43,710 nucleotides of DNA from Fodinibius sp964490705 (GTDB lineage: Bacteria; Bacteroidota; Rhodothermia; Balneolales; Balneolaceae). Both the position numbers and the translations under genes were made by a program. The stretch is taken from contig CAZBCG010000019.1 in assembly GCA_964490705.1 (NCBI GenBank), positions 1-43,710 on the forward strand, given 5' to 3'. This document shows positions 17,449-26,064 of this stretch, piece after piece; position 1 is the first letter of the stretch; every line of letters starts with the position of its first letter. A model generated the notes under the pieces. That model had not been told where the DNA came from. It worked only from the letters and a program-made list of their open reading frames with translations, and ran no database searches.

Positions 17449-18045
17449 CTATAGCTGAATGCGGGCAGTAAGCATGGGCGTTACTTTGTGATTAATGCTT
17501 TTGGAATCGAGACGCACCGACACCTTAGAACGGTTATTAAACTCACGTATCGACGCTTTTGCACTCAGGATATTATAAACGATACTGCCCAATATCAGTG
17601 TTTCTCCAATCAATATTTTAGTATCGGTCAGCGATACTTTTTTGTTATCAACACCCAGAGCGTCGGCAAAATCATCTCCGAAAATTTCACGCGAAGCATC
17701 CACCATCAGGTAACCTCCCACGCCACGAACAAGCATCCCAAGCATACCGCGCTTGTAATCGTCACCGTAGAAATTCGCGGTCGAAGGTCCCACCAACAAT
17801 CCATAGACGGTGAATCCGGCACCGATCTTTTCAACCGTGTTATTTTCGAACAGGTTAATCGCTCCCATTCCCACTCCCATAGGAGTTAAGGTATTCGAAT
17901 AGCCAATACTTCGGGCTTTAGAAGCCGACTTAATATCTCCCTCTCCAAGCCTGACGGTTGTAGTATTATCGTCCTGTGCATGACTCTGAAATGGACTAAT
18001 GAACAGTGCAAGTAAAAAACCGATTGATAATAGTTGTTTTTTCAT
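17449..18045 (-). CDS. Exported hypothetical protein
   Basis: A 198-residue protein starting at ATG 18043-18045, chosen because a signal peptide begins there (MKKQLLSIGFLLALFISPFQSHAQ, cut after SHAQ). An upstream extension of 34 residues lacks such sense and is rejected. The mature part has Gly-rich hydrophobic stretches (GMGAINLFENNTVEKIGAGFTVYGLLVGPS; MLGMLVRGVGGYLMVDAS) that could be paired membrane hairpins or glycine-zipper-like segments, and a basic C-terminus. It is convergent with the previous gene, with only 5 bp between stops. No family was recognised. Confidence 0.6.
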   Translation of the reverse strand: MKKQLLSIGFLLALFISPFQSHAQDDNTTTVRLGEGDIKSASKARSIGYSNTLTPMGVGMGAINLFENNTVEKIGAGFTVYGLLVGPSTANFYGDDYKRGMLGMLVRGVGGYLMVDASREIFGDDFADALGVDNKKVSLTDTKILIGETLILGSIVYNILSAKASIREFNNRSKVSVRLDSKSINHKVTPMLTARIQL

Positions 18046-18165
18046 AAGTGCCAAATATGAAAAGCTTTTGGGATAAATAAAATTATTTATTTGGAGTTTA
18101 TCATTTTGAAAATAACTGCATGTATTACGGACTATTCCACATGTCAAGATAAGCTGTAGAAGAGC

Positions 18166-18212
18166 TGACCGTCATTCCAAGGCAGAGTTCAGCAGCCACA
18201 AAGAAATCTCAA
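18166..18212. repeat. Degenerate dispersed repeat (GTCATTCC..GAAATCTCA type)
   Basis: ACCGTCATTCCAAGG, then GAAATCTCAATAA about 25 nt later, resembles a worn copy of the common intergenic element whose full form begins GTCATTCCGAGC and ends with GGAATCTC. It lies between rmuC and the exported protein gene on the minus strand. The match is by eye and partial. Confidence 0.3.
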
Positions 18213-18225
18213 TAAACGACGTTTA

Positions 18226-19560
18226 TCACTGATTGGAATCCTTTTCCGTTTTTTCGGATGACTCCTCTTCGCCATTGTGCTCTTCCAATCCGTGCGGATC
18301 AGTAAGATCACCTGACAGTTTTTTAGAGTTGTTGGCGCCCAGCTTGCGTAGCTTATCAGCCTGACCGATCAGATCTCCGCGTCCGGTTTTAAGGCGATTC
18401 ATCGCCTGATCGTAACTCTCCTGCGACTGCCGAATCCGCATGCCAATCTCTTCGAGGCTTTCCACAAACAACACAAACTTATCGTAGAGCTTTCCGCCGC
18501 GCTCGGCAATCTTCTGCGCATTTTTATTCTGATATTCTTGCTTCCACACGCTGTCGATGGTAGCCAGTGTGGCCAGCAGCGTCGAGGGACTTACGATCAC
18601 AATATTCTGCTCAAAAGCCTCGTAATACAGGTCATTGTCGTACTGCAACGCTACCCCAAAGGCCGATTCTATAGGCACAAACATCAGCACAAAATCGGGA
18701 CTGTTGCCGCCGTAAAGCTGCTCATAATTTTTACTGCTGAGCTTCTTTACGTGCGTTCGCAGCGAACTGACATGCTCTTTGAGCGCCTGCTCCCGCTCGG
18801 CCTCCTCATCGGCCGAACTCATCTGCTCGTAAGCTTTCAAGGATACTTTAGAGTCGATCACCAGCCGCTTTTCGTCGGGTAATTTCACTACCACATCCGG
18901 CTGCAGACGACGTCCTTCGTCAGTGGTATGACTTTCCTGAATCTCATATTCCCGCTCTTCAGTAAGTCCCGACTTTTCGAGGATACGCTGCAAAATCACC
19001 TCTCCCCAACTGCCCTGCGTCTTGGTATCTCCTTTCAAGGCATTGGTCAAATCCTTGGCCTCTTTCGCCATCTGCTGATTCATCTCTTTCAGATGCTCGA
19101 GATGTTGCTTCAACGAACTGCGTCCCTCGATATCTTCTTTGTGGGTCTCCTCTACCTTCTTCTTGAACTCCTCCATCTTTTCGCCCAGCGGCTTCAACAG
19201 CTGGTCAAGCTTCTCTTTATTCTGCTTGGTAAACTTTTTGGATTTTTCCTCTAAAATCTTGTTCGCAAGATTCTCAAATTCATCCTTAAATTTTTCCTGC
19301 AGGTTCTCCATCTCCTCTTTCTGCTCGGCCAACCGCTCTTTGAGATTTCGATAATCGGCGTTGAGCTCGGCCAGCTGTTTTTCGGCTTCGTTTGCCCGCT
19401 TCTCGGCTTCCTCTTCATCCCTTTCGGTCTCTTCCAGATGTGCTGAAAGATTGTCGTTGCGTTCTTCGAGGCGTGACAATTGGCTCTGTCCCCGAAAGTG
19501 GGCGATGGCGTAGCCGGCGGCGATGCCGATCAGTATGAACAGTACGGATATGAATTCCAT
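18226..19560 (-). CDS. rmuC: RmuC-family DNA recombination protein
   Basis: A 444-residue RmuC. It has an N-terminal membrane anchor (about 2-19), then a long Glu/Lys-rich coiled coil (about 27-190), then the nuclease-like RmuC domain (about 185-385). That domain holds GSWGEVILQRILEKSGLTEEREYEIQ, LQPDVVVKLPDEKRLVIDSKVSLKAYEQ, the PD-(D/E)xK-like core, and DFVLMFVPIESAFGVAL. The C-terminal tail is acidic and Ser/Glu-rich, as is common for disordered ends. In E. coli loss of rmuC raises inversion at short repeats. The gene flanks a 0.9 kb repeat-rich stretch, which is probably coincidence. Confidence 0.93.
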   Translation of the reverse strand: MEFISVLFILIGIAAGYAIAHFRGQSQLSRLEERNDNLSAHLEETERDEEEAEKRANEAEKQLAELNADYRNLKERLAEQKEEMENLQEKFKDEFENLANKILEEKSKKFTKQNKEKLDQLLKPLGEKMEEFKKKVEETHKEDIEGRSSLKQHLEHLKEMNQQMAKEAKDLTNALKGDTKTQGSWGEVILQRILEKSGLTEEREYEIQESHTTDEGRRLQPDVVVKLPDEKRLVIDSKVSLKAYEQMSSADEEAEREQALKEHVSSLRTHVKKLSSKNYEQLYGGNSPDFVLMFVPIESAFGVALQYDNDLYYEAFEQNIVIVSPSTLLATLATIDSVWKQEYQNKNAQKIAERGGKLYDKFVLFVESLEEIGMRIRQSQESYDQAMNRLKTGRGDLIGQADKLRKLGANNSKKLSGDLTDPHGLEEHNGEEESSEKTEKDSNQ

Positions 19561-20462
19561 TTTTGTGTTTTAGGTTCTGGATTCTGGATGCTGGTCGCTG
19601 GTCCTCCTTCGCCAAGGCTACGGAGGATAAAATGCCAGATGGCCAATTTGTTACTCTGGATCTGTGGAACCACCCTCCGAAGCACGGCCTACGCAGCCCA
19701 AATGCTTCGGCGTAGTAGGCCTTTAGCGCAAGAGGGAATATCACAGTTCTGGCGTCCAGTTTCCAGTGTGGAGGTAAGATAATGTGGGAGGGTGACAGAT
19801 GGTGTCAGACAATAACTAATCAGTTGTTAAATCTTCAATACTCCAACCTTCTCACGGCTGGCACAAGTTGCAAACTTGCCCCAGTGTCTGAGGATTATTT
19901 TTAAGCCTCAGCATCCTTTTCACCTATCCTATAGCTTACTTTTCTGAGGTCGATTTCCAACTTCACGGTTTTAAATCGGGGGTCCGGGGCGAATCGCGGG
20001 AAAGATCACAGTATGATAACTACTGATGTCAAAAAGCTACCCCTGTTTTTAAAGCTTTAGCCAGAACAAAATCTACGATTCCCCGGCCTGCCCTTCGAAG
20101 CCTTGGCGTAGTAGGGCACTCTTTTCGCTGTGCCCCGTCTATACGGTGGTCTATTTTTTGGTGACAAAAAATAGTCTCCACAATTCTCAGCCGGTGAGTT
20201 TTTTGTTCATTTTTTCCTCACTGAAAAATGAACAGTATAAAAGACCTCAACTGGTCCCTCCTTTTTAGAAATCCACACGGCGGCCGCAAGTTCCTAACCG
20301 GCAAAGCAGGAGTAACAATTACGGTCTGCAACAGAGCTACCGACCGAGATAAAACAATGAATGGTAAAACTATTACCTCCCTAGAGAGAAATAGGAAAAC
20401 ATCAGAAACTATAATCCCCACCGCGGCAACACCGCAGTGGGAGATTTCAGAGAAAAGAAAAA
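19561..20462. repeat. Gene-free 0.9-kb stretch carrying several short palindromic repeats
   Basis: No credible gene was found on either strand. The stretch holds at least five hairpins: 19602-19627 (TCCTCC/GGAGGA), 19686-19721 (GGCCTA/TAGGCC), 20089-20118 (TGCCCT/AGGGCA), 20151-20174 (10-bp perfect stem, GTGA loop) and 20205-20233 (11 bp with one bulge). The second and third share GGCGTAGTAGG, and the first and third share AGCCTTGGCG in opposite orientation, so they look like copies of one REP-like family. A direct-repeat run (TTCTGGATTCTGGATGCTGG) starts near 19575. It may be the resting place of small palindromic elements or a decayed mobile element. Confidence 0.6.
20417..20441 (-). terminator. 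Terminator-like hairpin after the fasciclin gene
   Basis: CCCACCGCGG (20417-20426) and CCGCAGTGGG (20432-20441) form a 10-bp GC-rich stem with one wobble and a 5-nt loop, about 20 nt after the fasciclin stop on the minus strand. The following bases (GATTATAG) are poor in T, so it is a hairpin with likely but unproven terminator function. Confidence 0.5.
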
Positions 20463-21782
20463 CTATTCAGCCGGGGGTGTAATGGTACCGTTAATCACAT
20501 GCACCACCCCATTTCGGGCCTCGAGATCAGTCAAAGTAACGGTAGCTGTTCCATTAATCGTAATCACCGAACCGGATCGTTCTACCGAAATTGGATCTCC
20601 GTGCCAAGTCGTAATCGTTTGACCGTCATGAAGATCATCGGACATCAGCTTTTCATTAATCACATAATATTTAAGCACCTCTGCCAGCTCGGCTTCGGTT
20701 GTGGGCCAATCGTTTACCCCGGGCACGTTGTCTTTGGGGACGAGAATCGTAAATTCAGCGTTCCTGTCATAAAGCGTCCCCGTCAATCGAGCCACAGCAA
20801 AAGCGTGGCGCATCGTTTTCAAATTCAGACGCTTGCCCATCAGTGTAAGCACATCCAAAAACGGATCCGGGAGCATAACACCAGCAACGGCAATGATAGC
20901 ACCATTGGTACCGGTAATAACATTCGCACTAAAATCCGAATTGTTAAACTGGAACTCCTTTTCATTTCCTACCCACAGATATACCGAATCTCCCGACATT
21001 GTAGTCAGCGTCATGCGTGTGGTCGGACCGTAAATGCTGACATCCCGATCCAGCATATGATACTTCATAATGCGACTCCATTGCTCATCGGTAAGTGCCA
21101 TACCAAGCTGTGTTTCCAAAACATCAATGGCTAAATCGGGCGAAGCCAGCAATGTAATGTCATCCTGTGTATTCAACGTATTCAGTAATCCCGCAGCCTC
21201 GAGACGCCCGGTAAAGTTACGGTAGGCGTACCGCTTGCTGATATTTTGGGATACTGTGCCATAGGCATCCGGCAACAGAAGGGTATCAATAATGTGTATT
21301 CGTCCATTATCGGCTTCGATATTCGTGGTTACAAACCGGGCATTGCCGTTAACAAGGTTCCCATTGGATTGACCAATCTCAATAAACAATTGATCGCCCT
21401 GGGCCGAGGTGATGGCTTCCTGTTTGATCTCATTGATCACATTATAGTTGCCCATATACACATGGTATTTCAGGATATCCGTGTGTTGTTCGGTTGTCAG
21501 TGATTCCAGATATCCATCCGGCAGCTGATTCAAGGCTGCATCGCCGGGCGCAAAAATTGTGAGCGGCCCGGCAGAAGCAAGCAGGTCGGCAAGGTCAGTG
21601 CCCGTGATCATCTCTTCAAACGCTTGCAGATTGGAGTTCGACTGAATCATATCGAGCACAGTCGTTTCCGGCTCCGATCCCGTACCACCGCTGTTATCTT
21701 TATCACAGCTGGTCAGTAGAACGGCAAGGACTACCATTCGACATGCGTTGCCCCAATAATTGGTAAAAATTAGTGATTTCAT
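20463..21782 (-). CDS. Fasciclin (FAS1) domain lipoprotein with three repeats
   Basis: A 439-residue surface or periplasmic lipoprotein. The lipobox is LLTSC (Cys about 25), followed by a Gly/Ser-rich spacer. Three FAS1 domains follow at about 38-170, 170-300 and 305-438. Each has the family marks: a start like VLDMIQSNSNLQAFEEMI, a TIFAPGDAALNQLP or TILVPKDNVPG strand, a KYHVYMGN, KYHMLDRD or KYYVINEK helix, and ends such as RIHIIDTLLLP and GVVHVINGTITPP. FAS1 domains mediate adhesion or matrix contacts. The gene is monocistronic, with a palindrome-rich 350-bp upstream region and a hairpin downstream. Confidence 0.92.
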   Translation of the reverse strand: MKSLIFTNYWGNACRMVVLAVLLTSCDKDNSGGTGSEPETTVLDMIQSNSNLQAFEEMITGTDLADLLASAGPLTIFAPGDAALNQLPDGYLESLTTEQHTDILKYHVYMGNYNVINEIKQEAITSAQGDQLFIEIGQSNGNLVNGNARFVTTNIEADNGRIHIIDTLLLPDAYGTVSQNISKRYAYRNFTGRLEAAGLLNTLNTQDDITLLASPDLAIDVLETQLGMALTDEQWSRIMKYHMLDRDVSIYGPTTRMTLTTMSGDSVYLWVGNEKEFQFNNSDFSANVITGTNGAIIAVAGVMLPDPFLDVLTLMGKRLNLKTMRHAFAVARLTGTLYDRNAEFTILVPKDNVPGVNDWPTTEAELAEVLKYYVINEKLMSDDLHDGQTITTWHGDPISVERSGSVITINGTATVTLTDLEARNGVVHVINGTITPPAE

Positions 21783-22134
21783 GGCTATATAAATGAACGT
21801 TAGGTGATAATGACAGAAAGGCTGTCATTGTCTTGAATTTGGATACAAACGGATCCGAGTTTGGCCTTTTGAACAGCGGAGAGTCCTCTCTTGAAGTTTG
21901 TCCAAACTTTATATTATCACTTTTCTACATCAGAACAAATAGGTAGTCAATAGCTGATGAAAATATTTTTTCTAAGGATCCAGTTGCAACACCTGCCGCT
22001 AATTTTGGGGGCCAGGGCCGGTTCCGAAAGTTTTCGGGATAAGATTCCCGGCAGCCATTACGGGTGAGCAGCAATGCGACGAGTGAAGGAATAACTGCCA
22101 CAACAAAAGTCTTGTGATGACTACTCAGAAAAAA
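21783..22134. other. Gene-free 352-bp region upstream of the fasciclin gene, with palindromes
   Basis: It holds three symmetric sites: AATGACAG/CTGTCATT with a 5-nt loop (21809-21829), GAGAG-TC-CTCTC (21879-21890) and AAGTTTG-TC-CAAACTT (21894-21909). The first lies within 50 nt of the fasciclin start and would be in its 5' leader; the other two look like operator sites upstream. From about 21990 on, the text (TTCCGAAAGTTTTCGGGAT, GCAGCAATGCGACGAG) resembles worn dispersed repeats. No ORF worth calling was found. Confidence 0.5.
21894..21909. promoter_or_regulatory. Operator-like palindrome AAGTTTGTCCAAACTT upstream of the fasciclin gene
   Basis: A 7-bp perfect inverted repeat with a 2-bp centre, 112 bp upstream of the fasciclin ATG. 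Its size and symmetry fit a dimeric repressor or activator site. A second smaller palindrome with the same TC centre adjoins it at 21879-21890. The cognate regulator is unknown and not in the window. Confidence 0.4.
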
Positions 22135-23166
22135 TTATGCGGGCAGTGAGGGAATCGAATCAATAACGTCGAAGTTCTCGAGTCCCATCCACAACAGAAA
22201 CAAAGCGTAGCATACAATAAGTACCACCGACTCACTGCGTCCCAGAATCATATCGGTACGCATAAAGCTAAACAGCAGCAAGGTGCCCAGCGTGAGTGCG
22301 CCCATCAGCGGGGCGGCAACTGTAAAATTGATAACGGCTGTACCTGCGATAAGCACTCCGACCGGAATACAAACCAGCAGATCAAAAATATTGCTGCCCA
22401 ACACATTGGCCATCGACGTAACGGCATCTCCTTTCCGAGCTTTCTGGATACTCACAAAGGCATCGGGAATGCTGGTTCCCGCCGCCACCACCGAGATGCC
22501 CCACAAGAATAACGGCGTGCCCAGGATATCCCCAAATTTAATAGCCGACTGTACCAGAAGCTCTACCCCGATTAAAATAACAACCAAGCTTGCCCCCAGC
22601 ATGCCCCAATGTTTTAAGGGATTGATCTCACTGGCATCAATTTCTGATTCGTAATCCATTGTATCCTGATACTGGATAAAAATATAAAACCCATACAACA
22701 GCAGCGGCAACAGCGCCAACAGGCGATCCATTTCGCCGAGGATAATGCCCTCTCCATCGGCAATGGGATTGAAGATTGCCGCAAACGAAAAGGTGATAAT
22801 CAATACGGCAACAGAAATAATGTAAAATTGGGCCTCTTTATATACTAAATCCCGATTGGACTTAAGTGGATCCTTGGCCACCAGTCCGGCAGCAGCGGGG
22901 ATAATCAGGATATTAAAAATGGCCGATCCCACAATTGCGGCAACGCCCAGATCAAACTCACCGTGCAGCAGGGTCGAAAGTACGACCGTGGACAGTTCGG
23001 GAAAGCTGGAACCGATAGCTACAACCAGCGCGCCCTGAACGATATCGGGCAGCTCGTAATAAGTTGAGAGTCCTTCGCTGGCATGCTCAAGCCAGCTGCT
23101 CCCCTTCCAGAGAATACCCGTGGCAATAATGGCAACAGCGGTCCAAATCAACAGTGAAATAATCAT
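22135..23166 (-). CDS. CaCA-family sodium/calcium (cation) antiporter
   Basis: A 343-residue inner-membrane exchanger with about 10 hydrophobic helices and the two inverted alpha-repeats of the family. The first is VVAIGSSFPELSTVVLS with GSAIFNILIIP; the second is VVAAGTSIPDAFVSIQKARKG with NVLGSNIFDLLVCIPVGV. The Glu and Asp in GSSFPE and GTSIPD coordinate the ions. It probably exports calcium or exchanges potassium or sodium with cations or protons. It is oriented away from the zinc-ribbon gene, with a 148-bp shared intergenic region. The exact ion cannot be told. Confidence 0.9.
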   Translation of the reverse strand: MIISLLIWTAVAIIATGILWKGSSWLEHASEGLSTYYELPDIVQGALVVAIGSSFPELSTVVLSTLLHGEFDLGVAAIVGSAIFNILIIPAAAGLVAKDPLKSNRDLVYKEAQFYIISVAVLIITFSFAAIFNPIADGEGIILGEMDRLLALLPLLLYGFYIFIQYQDTMDYESEIDASEINPLKHWGMLGASLVVILIGVELLVQSAIKFGDILGTPLFLWGISVVAAGTSIPDAFVSIQKARKGDAVTSMANVLGSNIFDLLVCIPVGVLIAGTAVINFTVAAPLMGALTLGTLLLFSFMRTDMILGRSESVVLIVCYALFLLWMGLENFDVIDSIPSLPA

Positions 23167-23314
23167 GGGCTGAATTTAATTTGGGAAAATCGAATATCAA
23201 TAAATGAAGAATATCCCGATCAAGAAAGCAAACAGATCCATTGAATTTTAGTACGGTAATATCTAATATCATTCTTTAAACAGAAGAATCTCCAACCTTC
23301 AAGACAATATTGAT

Positions 23315-23524
23315 ATGCAGCACCGCAACTGGCAGTGTCCAAAGTGTAACAGTCGCAATTTCGAAACGGGACAAGTTTCGGGCACGGGCGGCTTTTTCTC
23401 GAAGTTTTTTAATATCCAAAATCAAAAGTTTACTACTCTCACTTGTACAAAATGCCAATACACTGAGATGTACAAAACAGAATCCAGCACGCTGGAAAAT
23501 GTGTTGGATTTCTTTGGCAATTAA
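23315..23524 (+). CDS. Small zinc-ribbon protein
   Basis: A 69-residue protein with two CxxC knuckles, Cys8/Cys11 (CPKC) and Cys44/Cys47 (CTKC), that would bind one zinc ion. The layout CPKCNSRNFETGQVSGTGG, then LTCTKCQYTEMYK, matches small predicted nucleic-acid-binding zinc ribbons. No further function can be given. The VOC gene starts 18 nt downstream, so the two are probably cotranscribed. Confidence 0.8.
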   Translation: MQHRNWQCPKCNSRNFETGQVSGTGGFFSKFFNIQNQKFTTLTCTKCQYTEMYKTESSTLENVLDFFGN

Positions 23525-23542
23525 CTCACAAACCATGGTACG

Positions 23543-24034
23543 ATGACCGACGACTACACCGTTCCAGAACAAACCCGTATCGGGCATATCCATCTAAAAG
23601 TTTCTGATCTCCAGCGGTCGCTCGACTTCTACTGCGATCTGCTTGGTTTTGAAGTCACTACCACTTATGGCGACCAAGCGGCTTTTATCTCGGCTGGGGG
23701 CTATCATCACCATATTGGACTCAATACCTGGAATAGTAAAGGCGGACCCCCTGCTCCCAAAAACAGTGCCGGGCTTTTTCACACCGCCATTCTCTACCCT
23801 ACCCGCAAGGAGTTGGCTCGCATTCTACAACGATTGATGGATGCGGACTATCCGCTTACGGGTGCCAGTGATCATGGTGTCTCGGAGGCAATTTATCTGG
23901 ATGATCCTGACGGTAACGGTGTGGAACTGTATTGGGATCGCCCTAAGAATGAATGGCCGTATCACGACGATGGCTCACTGAATATGTACACGCGTCCGCT
24001 GGATATTGAGGATCTGTTGCAAGAACTCTCGTGA
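23543..24034 (+). CDS. VOC-family protein, CatE-like extradiol dioxygenase/glyoxalase fold
   Basis: A 163-residue single-chain protein with paired beta-alpha-beta-beta-beta modules. The first starts IGHIHLKVSDLQRSLDFYCDLLGF and the second LFHTAILYPTRKELARILQRLMDADYPL. Metal ligand candidates are His17 (IGHIHLKV), His80 (LFHTAI) and Glu128 (GNGVELYWDRP). The ending EWPYHDDGSLNMYTRPLDIEDLL is like Bacillus CatE-type proteins. The likely substrate is a small aromatic or an aldehyde adduct, but this cannot be told from sequence. Confidence 0.85.
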   Translation: MTDDYTVPEQTRIGHIHLKVSDLQRSLDFYCDLLGFEVTTTYGDQAAFISAGGYHHHIGLNTWNSKGGPPAPKNSAGLFHTAILYPTRKELARILQRLMDADYPLTGASDHGVSEAIYLDDPDGNGVELYWDRPKNEWPYHDDGSLNMYTRPLDIEDLLQELS

Positions 24035-24101
24035 TTGCTTATTACCCGTCTCATTGAGATTCTTTCTAACCATCATTTCTGGTTGCCTTTCCACGGGATT
24101 G

Positions 24102-24131
24102 CTTCGCTCCGACGAAGTAATCCCATTAATT
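24102..24131. repeat. Palindromic hairpin GGGATTGCTTCG / CGAAGTAATCCC
   Basis: A 12-bp stem with one G-T wobble and a 6-nt loop in the gap between the VOC gene and the DsbA-like gene. It may end transcription of the upstream pair, though no clean T-run follows, or be another dispersed intergenic palindrome. The GATTGCTTCG half is a common core of such elements. Confidence 0.5.
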
Positions 24132-24245
24132 ATACTTTCAACTGTTTCACTAAAATTGGTTCGACTCTACAAAGCCGCGCAATGAATGATTTGCCCTATT
24201 TTTTGTTTATCTTCATGACAGCAAAATTCAAAAATATATATTCCT

Positions 24246-24947
24246 ATGAAGATAGAAATCTGGTCCGACGTGATGTGCCCGTTTTGCTACATCGGAAAGC
24301 GTCGCTTTGAGCAAGCTCTGGAACAATTTGAATATGCCGATCGCATCGATATCGAATGGCGAAGTTTTCAACTTAATCCCGATATGGAAACCGACCTCGA
24401 TGCCAGTATTCACGAGTACCTGGCAGACTCCAAGGGATGGTCGCTGGAGCAAGCCCGGCAGATGAATCAGCGCGTAACCGATATGGCAGCAGAGATGGGG
24501 CTGGAGTATAATATGGATCAGGCGGTGGTTGCCAATTCGTTTAACGCACACCGGCTCATCCAGTTTGCCAAAACCAACAATAAAGGCGACGAAGCCGAAG
24601 AAGCACTCTTTCGGGCCTATTTTACGGCGGGCAAAAACATGGATGATCTCGATACCCTGGTAGCAATTGCCCAAGATATCGGACTTGATGGGGATGATAC
24701 GCGGGCCGTGTTGGAAAGCAATCAGTTTGCCAATGCTGTAAAGCACGATATCCAAACCGCCAAAGGGATGAATATCCGCGGCGTGCCTTTCTTTTTATTT
24801 GATCGAAAGTATGGAGTATCGGGCGCACAAGAGACACAGACATTCCTGAAGGCCCTTCAACAGTCGTGGAATGAGTGGCTCGAGGAACAGCAACAGGTTG
24901 AAGATGCCGAAATTGAAGGCCTGGTCTATGCTCCCGAGGACGACTGA
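24246..24947 (+). CDS. DsbA-family oxidoreductase, FrnE type
   Basis: A 233-residue cytoplasmic thioredoxin-fold protein; no signal peptide is present. The N-terminal strand runs into IWSDVMCPFCYIGKRRFEQAL, with the redox pair Cys11/Cys14 (CPFC). The helical insertion follows, with the family text YNMDQAVVANSFNAHRLIQFAK. The cis-proline loop is IRGVPFFLFDRKYGVSGAQ. FrnE-like proteins act in disulfide exchange and oxidative stress tolerance or polyketide modification. The C-terminal tail is acidic. It seems to be a single gene. Confidence 0.9.
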   Translation: MKIEIWSDVMCPFCYIGKRRFEQALEQFEYADRIDIEWRSFQLNPDMETDLDASIHEYLADSKGWSLEQARQMNQRVTDMAAEMGLEYNMDQAVVANSFNAHRLIQFAKTNNKGDEAEEALFRAYFTAGKNMDDLDTLVAIAQDIGLDGDDTRAVLESNQFANAVKHDIQTAKGMNIRGVPFFLFDRKYGVSGAQETQTFLKALQQSWNEWLEEQQQVEDAEIEGLVYAPEDD

Positions 24948-25016
24948 TCATTTTGTCGTAGATCTGCACGAAGTAAATCCCTCCTGAAATGATTTAAACA
25001 TACTTTTTCGGGACCG

Positions 25017-25049
25017 TTTGGAAAAATAGCCAGATTAATGATAGCTTTG
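25017..25049 (+). promoter_or_regulatory. Bacteroidota-type promoter (TTTG, 21 bp, TAGCTTTG)
   Basis: TTTG at 25017-25020 and TAGCTTTG at 25042-25049 match the -33/-7 consensus of Bacteroidota housekeeping promoters (TTTG and TAnnTTTG) with a 21-bp spacer. It ends 33 nt before the start of the propeller lipoprotein gene. It is the best -7 box seen in the window. Confidence 0.5.
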
Positions 25050-25082
25050 GAAAAATCATCCAAAGGCTAAAACATAGTTATC

Positions 25083-26057
25083 ATGCGGATCAGTACTCAT
25101 CTAACGGTCGCCATCCTGATGTGTAGCATGGGTCTCTCCTTCTCCTGTACCGACTTCCCCACGGACGGAGAACAAAACGGTGAACTAACGGAACAGATCC
25201 TATTCAACAGTAACCGAACAGCGGAAGGTGATCCCGGAGATATTGAAAAGCTGGAGATCTTTCGGATGAATCCCGATGGTTCGGGTATTACCCAAGTGAC
25301 CCAGCGGCGGTCGGAGAATGAATCGCATTTTGTGCCGAGTGTATCCCCTGACGGATCCCAAATTGCCTTTGTCGTCAGCCAACGATACGAAAACCAGGAG
25401 AACGTCAATCATATCTATACCGCAAATATCGACGGCACAGAAATGACGCAGGTAACGCCCGACAGCATGAGCTGGAATATCAATCCCACCTGGGCGCCGG
25501 ATACAAACCGCATTGCGTATGCCAGCAGATATAACGACACCCGAAACATTTACACGATTGGAGCAGACGGCACAGATCTGAAACAAATTACACAAAGTGC
25601 TACTAATGAATACGGCCCAGCATGGTCGCCGGACGGTTCTTCGATTGCATTTAACAGCGATCGCGATGGAGACTATGACATTTACATCCGTAATCTGGAA
25701 CAGCAACAGGTTACACAAATAACCGATACAGACGGGACGGACCAGTTCCCGCGTTTTTCTCCCAATGGAGAGCAAATCCTTTTCAACAGTCCTCGAGATG
25801 GCGATTTTGAAATCTACATTGCCAATCGGGATGGATCGGAACTGCGGCAGATAACTGACAATACAGTACGTGATATTTCCCTGAGTTGGGCACCCGACGG
25901 ATCGGCAATAAGTTTCACGACAACTCGTGATGGAAATCGTGAAATTTATAAACGTGATATTGTCTTTGAGGATAGTGAAGCAGTAAACCTAACCAACAGA
26001 CCCAATGCTGCCGACTGGGATTCGCACTGGAATATGGTTGACATTCCCAATGAGTGA
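25083..26057 (+). CDS. PD40/TolB-like beta-propeller lipoprotein
   Basis: A 324-residue lipoprotein with lipobox LSFSC (Cys22). The rest is made of about six repeats of roughly 45 residues of the type PSVSPDGSQIAFV..., ...YTANIDGTEMTQVT, and later PAWSPDGSSIAFNSDRDGDYDIYIRNLEQQQVTQIT. These PD40 repeats build a propeller like that of TolB or the N-terminal domain of tricorn-type peptidases. No hydrolase domain follows, so it is probably a protein- or glycan-binding scaffold under the outer membrane. It has its own predicted promoter. Confidence 0.88.
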   Translation: MRISTHLTVAILMCSMGLSFSCTDFPTDGEQNGELTEQILFNSNRTAEGDPGDIEKLEIFRMNPDGSGITQVTQRRSENESHFVPSVSPDGSQIAFVVSQRYENQENVNHIYTANIDGTEMTQVTPDSMSWNINPTWAPDTNRIAYASRYNDTRNIYTIGADGTDLKQITQSATNEYGPAWSPDGSSIAFNSDRDGDYDIYIRNLEQQQVTQITDTDGTDQFPRFSPNGEQILFNSPRDGDFEIYIANRDGSELRQITDNTVRDISLSWAPDGSAISFTTTRDGNREIYKRDIVFEDSEAVNLTNRPNAADWDSHWNMVDIPNE

Positions 26058-26064
26058 TTTCTGT

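Noticed and set aside
18046..18147. A 34-residue N-terminal extension of the exported protein at 17449-18045
   Set aside because: It would bury the clear signal peptide that starts at 18045.
19561..20462. A possible tRNA, CRISPR array or intact insertion sequence in the long gene-free stretch
   Set aside because: No cloverleaf, no regular repeat-spacer pattern and no transposase frame were found.
20228..20482. An 84-aa plus-strand frame in the repeat region
   Set aside because: No ribosome site, no recognisable protein text, and it overlaps hairpins and the end of the fasciclin gene.
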